Below, one piece after another: positions 1 through 6,925 of a DNA stretch of 21,379 bases. The notes under the pieces are model-generated. The model did not search any database. It was given only the letters and a program-made list of their open reading frames with translations, and had not been told where the DNA came from. This stretch comes from JBBQUN01 sp038212405 (GTDB lineage: Bacteria > Actinomycetota > Acidimicrobiia > Acidimicrobiales > SZUA-35), in the NCBI GenBank assembly GCA_038212405.1, contig JBBQUN010000054.1, forward strand, positions 1-21,379, given 5' to 3'. Position 1 is the first letter of the stretch; every line of letters starts with the position of its first letter. A program made the translations under genes and the position numbers.

Positions 1-1068
1 TTCATCCCGCCCGAACACCACCCCGACCCCCGCCCCGTCGTGATCAACGGTGGCGTTGCCGCGATCGTGATCGGCACCCTTGCGCTCACCGGTGCCGCGT
101 CTGTCGCCTTCGGCGCCGGTGGTGCGGCTGGGAGTTTGCTGGCACCCGCACTCCTGATCGGCATTGGCTTCTATCTCCTCGACCAACGCTCATCGCCGCA
201 GGTGATCACCAACGAGCATCACCAACCCCGAACCCGGCCCTCCTGGATCCCGCCACTCACCACCACCCCGCTCACCACCACACCGATGTCCTCTCGCTCC
301 ACCGCTCCCACCTCGACGTTCGACTCCTCCCCACCGGCGGATTCCTACGACGATCAAGCGAACACTCCCCCGCAGTGGGGTTCGATCTGGACCGATGCGG
401 CCGTTGCGCAACCACCTGCCGCACGCAGACCTCCCGTCACCGCCGTGACGATGGCGCTGTTGGCAGCAACTGTTGCCGTGCTGATCGCCCTCGACCAGTT
501 CACGAGTGTCGACGTCAGCGTTCCGCAAATGTTCGGCGCTGCGCTCACCATCATCCTCGTTGGCATCCTCGTGAGCCTCTTCGTCGGTAGGGCGCTCGGC
601 TTGTGGTTCGCCGGCTTCGTCGCTCTCATCGGTTTGGCGATCTCACCGTTCGCAGTGGCGATCAGCGTGAACGGTGTCGGCTCCCAAACCCATACGGTCC
701 TTGGTGGATCCGAGTTGCTTGCGACCTATGACCTTGGTGTCGGGGAACTGATCCTCGACCTCCGAGATGCCGAGTTCGAAAACGATGCTGCCACGTCGCT
801 CGACGTCAAGGCCGGTTCGATCGTGGTCCATGTTCCCGCCGACACGACACTCGATCTCCGAGCTCGCACCAGAGCCGGCGAGATCATCGTGCCGAGCGCC
901 ATCGACGCCGGCTCGAACGGTCACTGGTGCGAACCCGATGGGACGACGACGGCCAGTTCGGGCGGCGACACGAGGGTGAATCGGTTGTTCGAAGCCCGTG
1001 AGGGCGCTGCGGTGCTGACACTCGATGCCGACGTTCGGTTCGGTCAGATCGAAATCGTCTGTTCGTAA
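1..1068 (+). CDS. Membrane protein with LiaF-like C-terminal domain, 5'-truncated by window edge
   Basis: The reading frame is open from base 1 to a TAA at 1066-1068, so the true start lies upstream; the first in-window start codon, GTG at 40, falls just before a membrane segment and is probably not the start. What is visible: a hydrophobic hairpin (about residues 3-50 counted from GTG 40), a Pro/Ser/Thr-rich linker (about 55-125), then a hydrophobic stretch of several TM helices (about 132-215), then about 110 soluble beta-rich residues with repeated short hydrophobic strands (GELILDLRDAEF, GSIVVHVPADTTLDLRARTRAGEI, GQIEIVC). This layout matches PspC/LiaF-type envelope-stress membrane proteins, whose C-terminal domain is a beta-rack. 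A PspC domain, if present, would be upstream and is not seen. The family call is inference from architecture. A hairpin directly follows the stop. Confidence 0.55.
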   Translation, partial: FIPPEHHPDPRPVVINGGVAAIVIGTLALTGAASVAFGAGGAAGSLLAPALLIGIGFYLLDQRSSPQVITNEHHQPRTRPSWIPPLTTTPLTTTPMSSRSTAPTSTFDSSPPADSYDDQANTPPQWGSIWTDAAVAQPPAARRPPVTAVTMALLAATVAVLIALDQFTSVDVSVPQMFGAALTIILVGILVSLFVGRALGLWFAGFVALIGLAISPFAVAISVNGVGSQTHTVLGGSELLATYDLGVGELILDLRDAEFENDAATSLDVKAGSIVVHVPADTTLDLRARTRAGEIIVPSAIDAGSNGHWCEPDGTTTASSGGDTRVNRLFEAREGAAVLTLDADVRFGQIEIVCS

Positions 1069-1070
1069 GA

Positions 1071-1097
1071 CCGCCTCGCTCCCACTCAGCGGGGCGG
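1071..1097 (+). terminator. Hairpin after the LiaF-like gene
   Basis: CCGCCTCGC (1071-1079) pairs with GCGGGGCGG (1089-1097), giving nine pairs including one U-G wobble around a 9-nt loop. It begins 3 bp after the stop codon. No T-tract follows, as is common in high-GC actinobacteria. Confidence 0.5.
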
Positions 1098-1135
1098 AGT
1101 AGCGTTCGCATGTCCGTCCAGCTTTGGGGGAACCA

Positions 1136-2335
1136 ATGACCATCACGAACGACGCAGCGATCAGCACCGGCACCCAGACAGCCACCCAACTCGATTGGGA
1201 CGCCCTCACCGCGGTGGCAGTCAGCGCCGATGCCCGCAGCACCGAGATCGAAACCGCTCGACATCTCCCGCGAGACATCGTCGACGGGCTCATCGATGCA
1301 CAGGCGATGCGGGTCTGGGTCCCGGCTCGGTACGGCGGTGTCGAGGCGTCGATCATCGACATGGTCGATGCCCTCGAGCACGTGAGCTATTACGACGGTG
1401 CCACCGGTTGGTGCATCATGATCGCCAACACCACCGCCCTCAACGCCGGCTACCTGGCCCCCGAGTTCGCGGAGCAGATCTTTGGCGATCCTCGGGCCAT
1501 CACGGGCGGCTTCGGAATGCCTGCTGGTACCGGTGTTCCGGTCGACGGCGGCATCAGGGTCTCGGGTCGGTGGGCCTGGGGTTCGGGATCCCATGACTGC
1601 ACCTGGATCGGTGGTGGAGTGCGCATCGTCGATGCATCGGGCGCTCCAGCCAGGCTCGACGATGGCACCGGTGTGCCGTTCGTCTTCTTCGACCGCTCCG
1701 ACGTGGAACTCCTCGACACCTGGCACGTGATGGGGCTGAAGGGCACGGGGTCCACCGACTACCAGGTCAGTGATGCCTTCGTCCCCACCGGGCGCTGGGT
1801 GTCGTTCACCGCCTCGCCCGAGCCGGTCGTCGACAGTCCGTTGTACCGGTTCTCGTTCCTCGGAGCGCTCGGGATCGGTGTTGCCAGCGTGACGGTCGGC
1901 TTGGCGAAACGGGCGATCGACGAACTGGTGCTCCTTGGCGAGAAGAAGCCGCAGGGCTCGTCTCGATCCCTCGCCGAGCGGGCAACCGTTCAGGCCGACC
2001 TCGCCTTGGCCGAGGCTGCCGTCCGGTCGGCATCATCGTTCGTGCGCGAAGTCGTGCAGGAGTGTTGGGACGCGGCCGAGCAGACCGGCGAGATGTCGGG
2101 TGAGCAGAAGCGTCTGCTGCGATTGGCCGCCAACAACGCAGCGGAACGCAGCGCGCATGCAGTCGGACTCTGTTACCGGGCCGGGGGCGGATCGGCACTC
2201 TATGAGACTTCGCCGCTCCAGCGCGTCTTCCGAGACGTGAACGTGGCGACCCAGCACGGCATGATCGCCCCTCGCCTCCTCGAACCACTCGGGCGCATGC
2301 GGTTCGGCCTCGACACCGATACCCGCCAGTTCTGA
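1136..2335 (+). CDS. Acyl-CoA dehydrogenase-fold flavoprotein (possible flavin-dependent monooxygenase)
   Basis: 399 residues. ATG 1136 is preferred over the in-frame TTG at 1124 because the Shine-Dalgarno-like GGGGGAA (1126-1132) precedes it. The N-terminal helical part, the beta-domain (GGIRVSGRWAWGSGSHDCTW; later LDTWHVMGLKGTGSTDY) and the C-terminal four-helix domain with RAGGGSALYETSPLQRVFRD and an ATQHGM segment fit the acyl-CoA dehydrogenase superfamily with a type-2 C-terminal domain (Acyl-CoA_dh_2). That subgroup includes FMNH2/FADH2-dependent monooxygenases such as HsaA and DszC as well as dehydrogenases. The substrate cannot be read from sequence. It heads a cluster with a second acyl-CoA dehydrogenase 12 bp downstream, which suggests joint action on a CoA thioester or a cyclic/aromatic substrate. 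A monooxygenase role would need a flavin reductase, and none is in the window. Confidence 0.85.
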   Translation: MTITNDAAISTGTQTATQLDWDALTAVAVSADARSTEIETARHLPRDIVDGLIDAQAMRVWVPARYGGVEASIIDMVDALEHVSYYDGATGWCIMIANTTALNAGYLAPEFAEQIFGDPRAITGGFGMPAGTGVPVDGGIRVSGRWAWGSGSHDCTWIGGGVRIVDASGAPARLDDGTGVPFVFFDRSDVELLDTWHVMGLKGTGSTDYQVSDAFVPTGRWVSFTASPEPVVDSPLYRFSFLGALGIGVASVTVGLAKRAIDELVLLGEKKPQGSSRSLAERATVQADLALAEAAVRSASSFVREVVQECWDAAEQTGEMSGEQKRLLRLAANNAAERSAHAVGLCYRAGGGSALYETSPLQRVFRDVNVATQHGMIAPRLLEPLGRMRFGLDTDTRQF

Positions 2336-2347
2336 CCACCGACCATC

Positions 2348-3492
2348 GTGGACTTCGACCTCCCGCCCGAGGATGACCCACGGCGACTTGGCGTTCGAGC
2401 GTTTCTGGCCAAGCACCAACTGCCGAGCCGAGCCGATCTCGCGACCGCCGGCTACCTCGCTCCCCATTGGCCTGCCCCGTGGGGACTCGACGCCGATCCC
2501 GAGCATCAGCTCATCATCGACAGCGAATTCGCGGCGGCCGGTGTCGAACTGATCGGCGCGTCGATCGGTGTCGGCTGGGCCGGTCCGACGATCCTCGCCG
2601 GCGGAACACCCGAGCAACACCAGCGCTGGCTGCCCGGCATCCTCGACGGCACCGAAGAGTGGAGCCAGCTGTTCTCCGAGCCCGACGCAGGCTCCGATCT
2701 CGCCTCACTGCGCACCCAGGCAATCCGAGTTGGTGACGGGTACGTGCTCAACGGACAGAAGATCTGGTCGACCTGGGCGAACTCAGCGCAATGGGGCATC
2801 TTGATCGCCCGGACCGACCGACAGCGCCGGCTGCAACCGGTCGCAAACAGGCGGGCATCTCGTACTTCGCGCTCGACATGAGCCTCCCCGGCATCGAGGT
2901 CCGCCCCATCATCGAGATGACCGGCGGCAACCACTTCAACGAAGTGTTCTTCACCGACGTGCGAATCCCACTCGACTGCCGGATCGGCCCCGAACACGAT
3001 GGATGGCGCCTGGCGAAGGTGACGCTCGGCAACGAACGACTGTCGCTCTCTGAGGGTGGGGTGATCTGGGGCATGGGCCCAACGAGCGATGACTTCTTCG
3101 AGCTCGTTGCCGCCCACTACGCCCCCGTCGCCGATCCGATCCGGCGGCAGCAGTTGGCGAGCGTGTACACCGACGCCAAGATCATCGAACTCCTCGGCTC
3201 CCGACTCATGACCATGCTGATCGCGAACGATCCCATGGCCGAAGCGTTCGCCTCGATCCGCAAGACCCGAGCCGACGTCCACGGACAGCATCTGACCTCG
3301 GTGATGAAGGACCTCCTTGGGGCCGATGCCATGCTCGGCATCCAGAGTGAACACGCTGAACACGACGACCTCTGGCATTGGGCGTATCTCTTCAGCCGAG
3401 CGCTCACCATCGGCGGCGGCACCAGCGAGGTCCAACGCAACATCATCGGCGAACGCATCCTGGGGCTCCCGCGCGAACCGAATCCAACGTGA
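2348..3492 (+). pseudogene. Acyl-CoA dehydrogenase, interrupted by a one-base frameshift
   Basis: Starts at GTG 2348, 12 bp after the previous stop. Frame 2 encodes the N-terminal and middle domains, with the flavin/substrate loop SQLFSEPDAGSDLASL and LNGQKIWSTWANSAQWGILIARTD. After about 2818 homology continues only in frame 1: TAPAATGRKQAGISYF, then a C-terminal domain ending IGGGTSEVQRNIIGERILGLPRE, a classic FadE-type signature. Restoring one C at GACC|GACA (2816-2823) rejoins the halves as one protein of about 381 residues, a normal length for the family. Frame 2 otherwise runs on to a stop at 2879-2881. The downstream half has no further stops and keeps its motifs, so the lesion is recent or a sequencing error. 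If intact it would oxidise an acyl-CoA to the enoyl-CoA using FAD and electron-transfer flavoprotein. Confidence 0.85.
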
Positions 3493-4223
3493 GCCACCAG
3501 GTTCCGACCGGTAACGACGGCGTGCTACCCGAACGTCTCGCCCGCCACCTCGAGCAATGGCTCGGTCAGTGGCGGCCACCGGGGGCTGGCGAGTTCGTCG
3601 TCGTTGGGTCCGAACAACGAACCCGGCCCGGTTGGGATGGTGTGGTGCACCCGTTCGTCGGGGTCGACACGCTGAGTGGCGCGGTGTTGTCCGTTGCCCC
3701 CGATCGGGTCGACGCCGTGCGCTCGCTCGGTGATGATCTCGACGCCGTTGGTGCAGCGTTGGGTGCCGCGCTCGGGCTCGTCGGCCACCGCTTCGGACGT
3801 GGGGTCTATCGCTGGTCGACCGGACCAACGCCACCTGCGGCCGACCGGCTGGGCGAGTGGCTCCCGAGATCTGATCCCCGGGTGCTGCCCTGGCTCACGC
3901 CCTTCAACGGTGACGTGCTGGTCGGGTTCGGCCCGCCGAGCGGCGACCACGGTGAGCGGCGAGTCGCGGCCGGTGTCGGTCGAAAGATCCACGACACCTA
4001 CGGCCACGAGCTCGCCGTCGTCACCGAAGAACACCACCGTGGTCAGGGCTGGGCTCGGTCACTGGTCAGTCAGGCTGCCCAACGAGTCATCGACGATGGC
4101 GCCGTCCCCATCTACCTCCACGCCGAGGACAATCTGGCGTCGGCCGCAACCGCCGACGCCTGCGGTTTCCCCGACCGCGGCTGGCGCATCCTCGGTCTAT
4201 TTTCACACGTTGCGCCTGCGTAG
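3489..4223 (+). CDS. GNAT-family N-acetyltransferase
   Basis: GTG 3489 overlaps the TGA of the preceding acyl-CoA dehydrogenase (GTGA), so translational coupling is likely; the frame stays open further upstream inside that gene, but a start there would overlap it by more than 100 bp. 244 residues. The C-terminal third carries the GNAT acetyl-CoA-binding motif A, AVVTEEHHRGQGWARSLVSQ, then a typical motif B region with an N..S.....CGF pattern (AEDNLASAATADACGFPDRGW). The N-terminal 150 residues are less conserved and probably hold the acceptor site. The acceptor is unknown. Position at the end of an acyl-CoA dehydrogenase pair suggests a small-molecule or CoA-linked substrate rather than a ribosomal protein, but this is only context. 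Confidence 0.8.
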   Translation: MSHQVPTGNDGVLPERLARHLEQWLGQWRPPGAGEFVVVGSEQRTRPGWDGVVHPFVGVDTLSGAVLSVAPDRVDAVRSLGDDLDAVGAALGAALGLVGHRFGRGVYRWSTGPTPPAADRLGEWLPRSDPRVLPWLTPFNGDVLVGFGPPSGDHGERRVAAGVGRKIHDTYGHELAVVTEEHHRGQGWARSLVSQAAQRVIDDGAVPIYLHAEDNLASAATADACGFPDRGWRILGLFSHVAPA

Positions 4224-4270
4224 CGGAGCGAGCCACGCCATCGGGCGCGAGACTCGGGTCGCCGACGGCG

Positions 4271-4287
4271 GACCTGCGGAGCAGGTC
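4271..4287. terminator. Short hairpin between convergent genes
   Basis: GACCTGC and GCAGGTC (7 bp, perfect) flank a 3-nt loop in the 76-bp gap between the GNAT stop (4223) and the stop of the potassium-channel gene (4300). It could end transcription from either side. It could also be a copy of a REP-like palindrome; only a genome-wide search would tell. Confidence 0.4.
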
Positions 4288-4299
4288 GAATGCTGGGGC

Positions 4300-5379
4300 T
4301 CAAACGACTGAGCGGAGGCGGGCGAGTTCGGCGGCGGATCCGAGGGCGATGATCACGTCGCCGCCATTCAGGGTCGTCGAGGGGGCCGGATTGGTGTGGT
4401 AGCGACCATCGCCCTGGCGGATCGCGATGATCAGCGACCGACGCCCATCCTCGGCTCGCAAGTCCATCAAGGCTCGCCCCTGCATTGCGGACCCGTGTGG
4501 AACGACCACTTCGTGCACCGCAACGTCATGACCCTCGTCATGCAATACCTCGTCGAGGAACTCAGCAACGTGGGGCTGCAACGCGAGCGCGGCCATGCGA
4601 GAGCCCCCGATCTCATGCGGATTGATCACACGGTCAGCACCAGCTTGCAGCATCTTCGGCTCGTTCTTCTGGTCGTTGGTGCGGGCAACGATGAAGATGT
4701 CAGACCGCAGAGCGCGAGCGCTCAAGCACACGAACAGGTTGTCGGCGTCGTGATCGAGGGCGGCGATGATGGTCTTGGCCCGACCAATGCCGGCCGCCCG
4801 CAACACGTCGTCGTCGGTCGCCTCACCCACCACGATGCCAACGTCCAAGTGATCGTCCTGGGGTTCGCGGTCGATGACGACGACTTCACCGCCGGAACGC
4901 CGAACGAAGGTAGCCACCGAGTGCCCCACTCGACCCCATCCGCAAATGATCACGTGATTCTCGAGTGTGTGAATCGACTTGAGCATGCGCCTTCTCCTGA
5001 GCTCGTCGTTGAGGCTTCCCTCGATCAGGGTGTCGACCAGAACACCCAAGGTGTACAACACACTTGCGGTACCGAAGATCGCAATGAAGATGGTGAAGCT
5101 TCGGTAGCGGGCGATGTTGGTGTCGGTTATACCCAACTCGGTGAAGCCGACCGTCGTGATCGTGATGACGGTTTGATAGACCGCATCGAGCCACGACAGC
5201 CCGAGCATCCGGTACCCCACCCAGCCGATGATCAGCACCACGTTGACGGCGAGTACGCCGTACACGACCCGCTGCCAAGGATCTCGAGCAGTCGAACGCC
5301 TCCACGCTGGTGGCCCTTCGTCGAGCGTCGTCTTTCGCCTCAACAGTCCGAGGAGGATTCTGGTCGGAACGATCGGCAC
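4300..5379 (-). CDS. Two-TM potassium channel with RCK (TrkA-N/TrkA-C) domain
   Basis: 359 residues from GTG 5379. TM1 is at about residues 38-60, then a pore helix and filter YQTVITITTVGFTEL (68-82), TM2 at about 93-117, a Rossmann RCK domain starting HVIICGWGRVGHSV (142-154) with acidic strand end VVVID (166-170), and a TrkA-C-like domain at about 285-359. This is the MthK/Kch layout of ligand-gated K+ channels at the cytoplasmic membrane. The filter reads T-V-G-F-T-E (76-81) instead of TVGYGD: the second glycine is replaced by threonine. No good Shine-Dalgarno precedes the start; instead TAGCAT lies 7 nt upstream, suggesting a leaderless mRNA. The peptidyl-tRNA hydrolase-like gene is 77 bp upstream on the same strand. 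Confidence 0.88.
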   Translation of the reverse strand: MPIVPTRILLGLLRRKTTLDEGPPAWRRSTARDPWQRVVYGVLAVNVVLIIGWVGYRMLGLSWLDAVYQTVITITTVGFTELGITDTNIARYRSFTIFIAIFGTASVLYTLGVLVDTLIEGSLNDELRRRRMLKSIHTLENHVIICGWGRVGHSVATFVRRSGGEVVVIDREPQDDHLDVGIVVGEATDDDVLRAAGIGRAKTIIAALDHDADNLFVCLSARALRSDIFIVARTNDQKNEPKMLQAGADRVINPHEIGGSRMAALALQPHVAEFLDEVLHDEGHDVAVHEVVVPHGSAMQGRALMDLRAEDGRRSLIIAIRQGDGRYHTNPAPSTTLNGGDVIIALGSAAELARLRSVV

Positions 5380-5386
5380 TCCGACG

Positions 5387-5392
5387 ATGCTA
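5387..5392 (-). promoter_or_regulatory. Candidate leaderless -10 box (TAGCAT) of the K+ channel gene
   Basis: TAGCAT on the minus strand is 7 nt before the GTG at 5379, the spacing expected when transcription begins at the start codon. No clear -35 was seen. The same TAGnnT pattern precedes three other minus-strand genes in the window. Confidence 0.4.
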
Positions 5393-5456
5393 GAGCCAAA
5401 GGGCGTTCATACTGAGGAACCGTCGCGGGTTGGGCCCGTCGACCAATCTTGTGTCT

Positions 5457-6158
5457 TCACGATGTGATTGCGTCTGACCACCACCCGACGGCCGTAAGGG
5501 TTCCGGCAGGGATCTCGGTGAACCCTCCGTCGTGCACCGTGACCTCGGCACGGGGAACCAGAACGTGCCACAGCGCGGGCGTTGCGTGCACGACTCGCAC
5601 GAACCGCGCCCCGCGCTCCCACGCTTCGATCCGTTCGAGGGTCGAGTGTTGCCACACCAACTGGCCGGCATGCGCGCACTGCGCGGCCCGCTTGCCCCAG
5701 CTCATCTCGACCTCGGGCGTCAGTGCGATCCACAGTTGCGGCCAACCCTCGCCCACGCCGTCGACCACAGGGAGGTCCCCCTCCCGTGCGGGCTCTTCCA
5801 GTGGGGTCGACTGGATCTGGAGCTTGGACAGCTCCGCAGGAGCGGCATCGAGTGGGCCGGGAACAAACGCTCGGACCTCAGCTGAGCCACTCCGAACCGT
5901 GACTCCCGCAGGCTGCTGCGCCCGCTCCCACGCCGAGGCACGCCCTCTTCGAACGATCTTGCGTATACGAGCACCATTCCATGCCTCGACCGCATCGAAC
6001 CATTCGCCGCCCGGCCGACTCCGCTCATCATCGAGCAGGGCGATCGTCGCCAGCACCGCCGCTTCGCAGATGTCGCGCACTGTCGGTGGCGATTGCTTCT
6101 CGACTCGTGCCGCCAATTGCAAGGCAAGCGGCGAGTTCGATGGATCGTCATCGGTCAT
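5457..6158 (-). CDS. PTH2-family peptidyl-tRNA hydrolase-like protein
   Basis: 233 residues. The C-terminal half (about 140-230) looks like a PTH2 fold: strand LWIALTPEVEMSWGKRAAQCAHAGQLV (142-168), matching the GK.AAQ.AHA signature, and a closing VHDGGFTEIPAGTLTAVGWWS (208-228), matching the D.G.T.I..GT.TV.. end of the family. The N-terminal 130 residues (including the RIRKIVRRGRASAWERA stretch) form the extra domain seen in the actinobacterial version. PTH2 enzymes cleave peptidyl-tRNA released prematurely from ribosomes; whether this long form does so is not shown by sequence. ATG 6158 lies 33 bp from the divergent nuclease-like gene. A GGGTGAGAGG stretch before the start could be a Shine-Dalgarno, or the TAGGGT inside it a leaderless -10. 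Confidence 0.75.
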   Translation of the reverse strand: MTDDDPSNSPLALQLAARVEKQSPPTVRDICEAAVLATIALLDDERSRPGGEWFDAVEAWNGARIRKIVRRGRASAWERAQQPAGVTVRSGSAEVRAFVPGPLDAAPAELSKLQIQSTPLEEPAREGDLPVVDGVGEGWPQLWIALTPEVEMSWGKRAAQCAHAGQLVWQHSTLERIEAWERGARFVRVVHATPALWHVLVPRAEVTVHDGGFTEIPAGTLTAVGWWSDAITS

Positions 6159-6166
6159 GGCCTCTC

Positions 6167-6172
6167 ACCCTA
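6167..6172 (-). promoter_or_regulatory. Candidate leaderless -10 box (TAGGGT) of the PTH2-like gene
   Basis: TAGGGT on the minus strand ends 8 nt before the ATG at 6158. Only 33 bp separate the two divergent start codons, so a compact promoter is required here. On the plus strand TACGAT (6171-6176) overlaps it and could serve the gene starting at 6192. Confidence 0.35.
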
Positions 6173-6191
6173 CGATGCGGGTATCGCACCC

Positions 6192-6890
6192 ATGACACCC
6201 CAACCGCCGACTGAGGCACACGATCAACCAACGCCCCATATCGGGACGCTCAACGAGGGTTCGCTCCACGCCGCACTGAAGGAGCTCTACGCCCTGCCCA
6301 CCGATCGGTTCGAGGTGCCACTGGGCGGCTTCGTGATCGACATCAAACGGGGCGACACGCTCATCGAAATCCAAACCGGTTCGTTCGGTGCCATGGGGCG
6401 CAAGCTGGATCGCCTGCTCGGGGATCACGAGCTGCTGCTGGTGTATCCCATTGCGGTCGAGACCAGGCTGGTGCGGCCCGATCGGCGCCCTCGGCGGTCC
6501 CCAAAACGAGGATCGGTCTATCAACTGTTCGACGAATTGGTGTCGATCCCCACCCTGATCGACCACCCGAACCTGACCCTCGATGTGGTGTTGGTCAAGC
6601 TCGACAAGGTCCAACGCAGTGATCCAACGGCCCGACGAGGTCGGGGCGGCTACCGCACCGTCGACAAGGTCCTGACCGAAATCGTCGCCACCGAACGTTT
6701 CACCAACGTGGAGGATCTGCGTCGACTCGTTCCCGACGGACTGCCCGACACCTTCACCACCGCCGACCTCGCCGCACGCGGCCCCTTCGACCGCTCAACA
6801 GCACAGAGGATGGCCTATTGCTTCGTGCCGCTGGGGATCTTCGAACAGACCCGAAGGTCGAAAGCCGGCTACCACTACCGCCTGTGCTGA
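6192..6890 (+). CDS. Conserved protein, possible PD-(D/E)XK nuclease with C-terminal winged helix
   Basis: 232 residues from ATG 6192. The ORF is open further upstream but that would run over the divergent gene. Seen: NEGSLHAALKELYA (21-34, with E22), GGFVIDIKRGDTLIEIQTGSFGAMGRKL (central residues D50 and E59-I-Q61), a strand ELLLVYPIA (80-88), a basic patch RPDRRPRRSPKRGS, and a C-terminal FTTADLA...STAQRMAYC...LGIFEQ (188-219) that reads as a winged helix. The order E, D, E-x-Q inside a beta hairpin resembles PD-(D/E)XK restriction-fold nucleases, some of which have Gln in place of Lys. The fold and activity are inference. I recall similar proteins of unknown function in Chloroflexi and Actinobacteria but no characterised member. 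No methyltransferase or partner is adjacent. Its stop codon lies in a terminator loop. Confidence 0.6.
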   Translation: MTPQPPTEAHDQPTPHIGTLNEGSLHAALKELYALPTDRFEVPLGGFVIDIKRGDTLIEIQTGSFGAMGRKLDRLLGDHELLLVYPIAVETRLVRPDRRPRRSPKRGSVYQLFDELVSIPTLIDHPNLTLDVVLVKLDKVQRSDPTARRGRGGYRTVDKVLTEIVATERFTNVEDLRRLVPDGLPDTFTTADLAARGPFDRSTAQRMAYCFVPLGIFEQTRRSKAGYHYRLC

Positions 6891-6903
6891 ACAGGCGGTA
6901 GTG
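6873..6903. terminator. Strong bidirectional hairpin with the stop codon in its loop
   Basis: A 13-bp perfect stem (6873-6885 with 6891-6903; core ACCGCCTGT/ACAGGCGGT) closes a 5-nt loop GCTGA. The loop holds the TGA (6888-6890) of the nuclease-like gene, so the 5' arm is coding. It sits between convergent genes (the other ends at 6926) and probably serves both. Confidence 0.75.
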
Positions 6904-6925
6904 ACCAGAGGAACGACCAGCCCGG

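Noticed and set aside
1110..1139. Nine-codon upstream frame (MSVQLWGNQ) whose stop overlaps ATG 1136
   Set aside because: It lies only 4 nt after a possible -10 TAGCGT (1100-1105), so its ATG may not even be transcribed, and it has no ribosome-binding site. It is probably chance.
2506..3834. Long minus-strand reading frame opposite the acyl-CoA dehydrogenase
   Set aside because: Arg/His-rich low-complexity translation with no motifs. It is a shadow of GC-biased codons in the real gene, which has clear FadE signatures.
4396..5415. Plus-strand frame opposite the K+ channel gene
   Set aside because: Antisense shadow. The minus strand has the pore, Rossmann and TrkA-C motifs.
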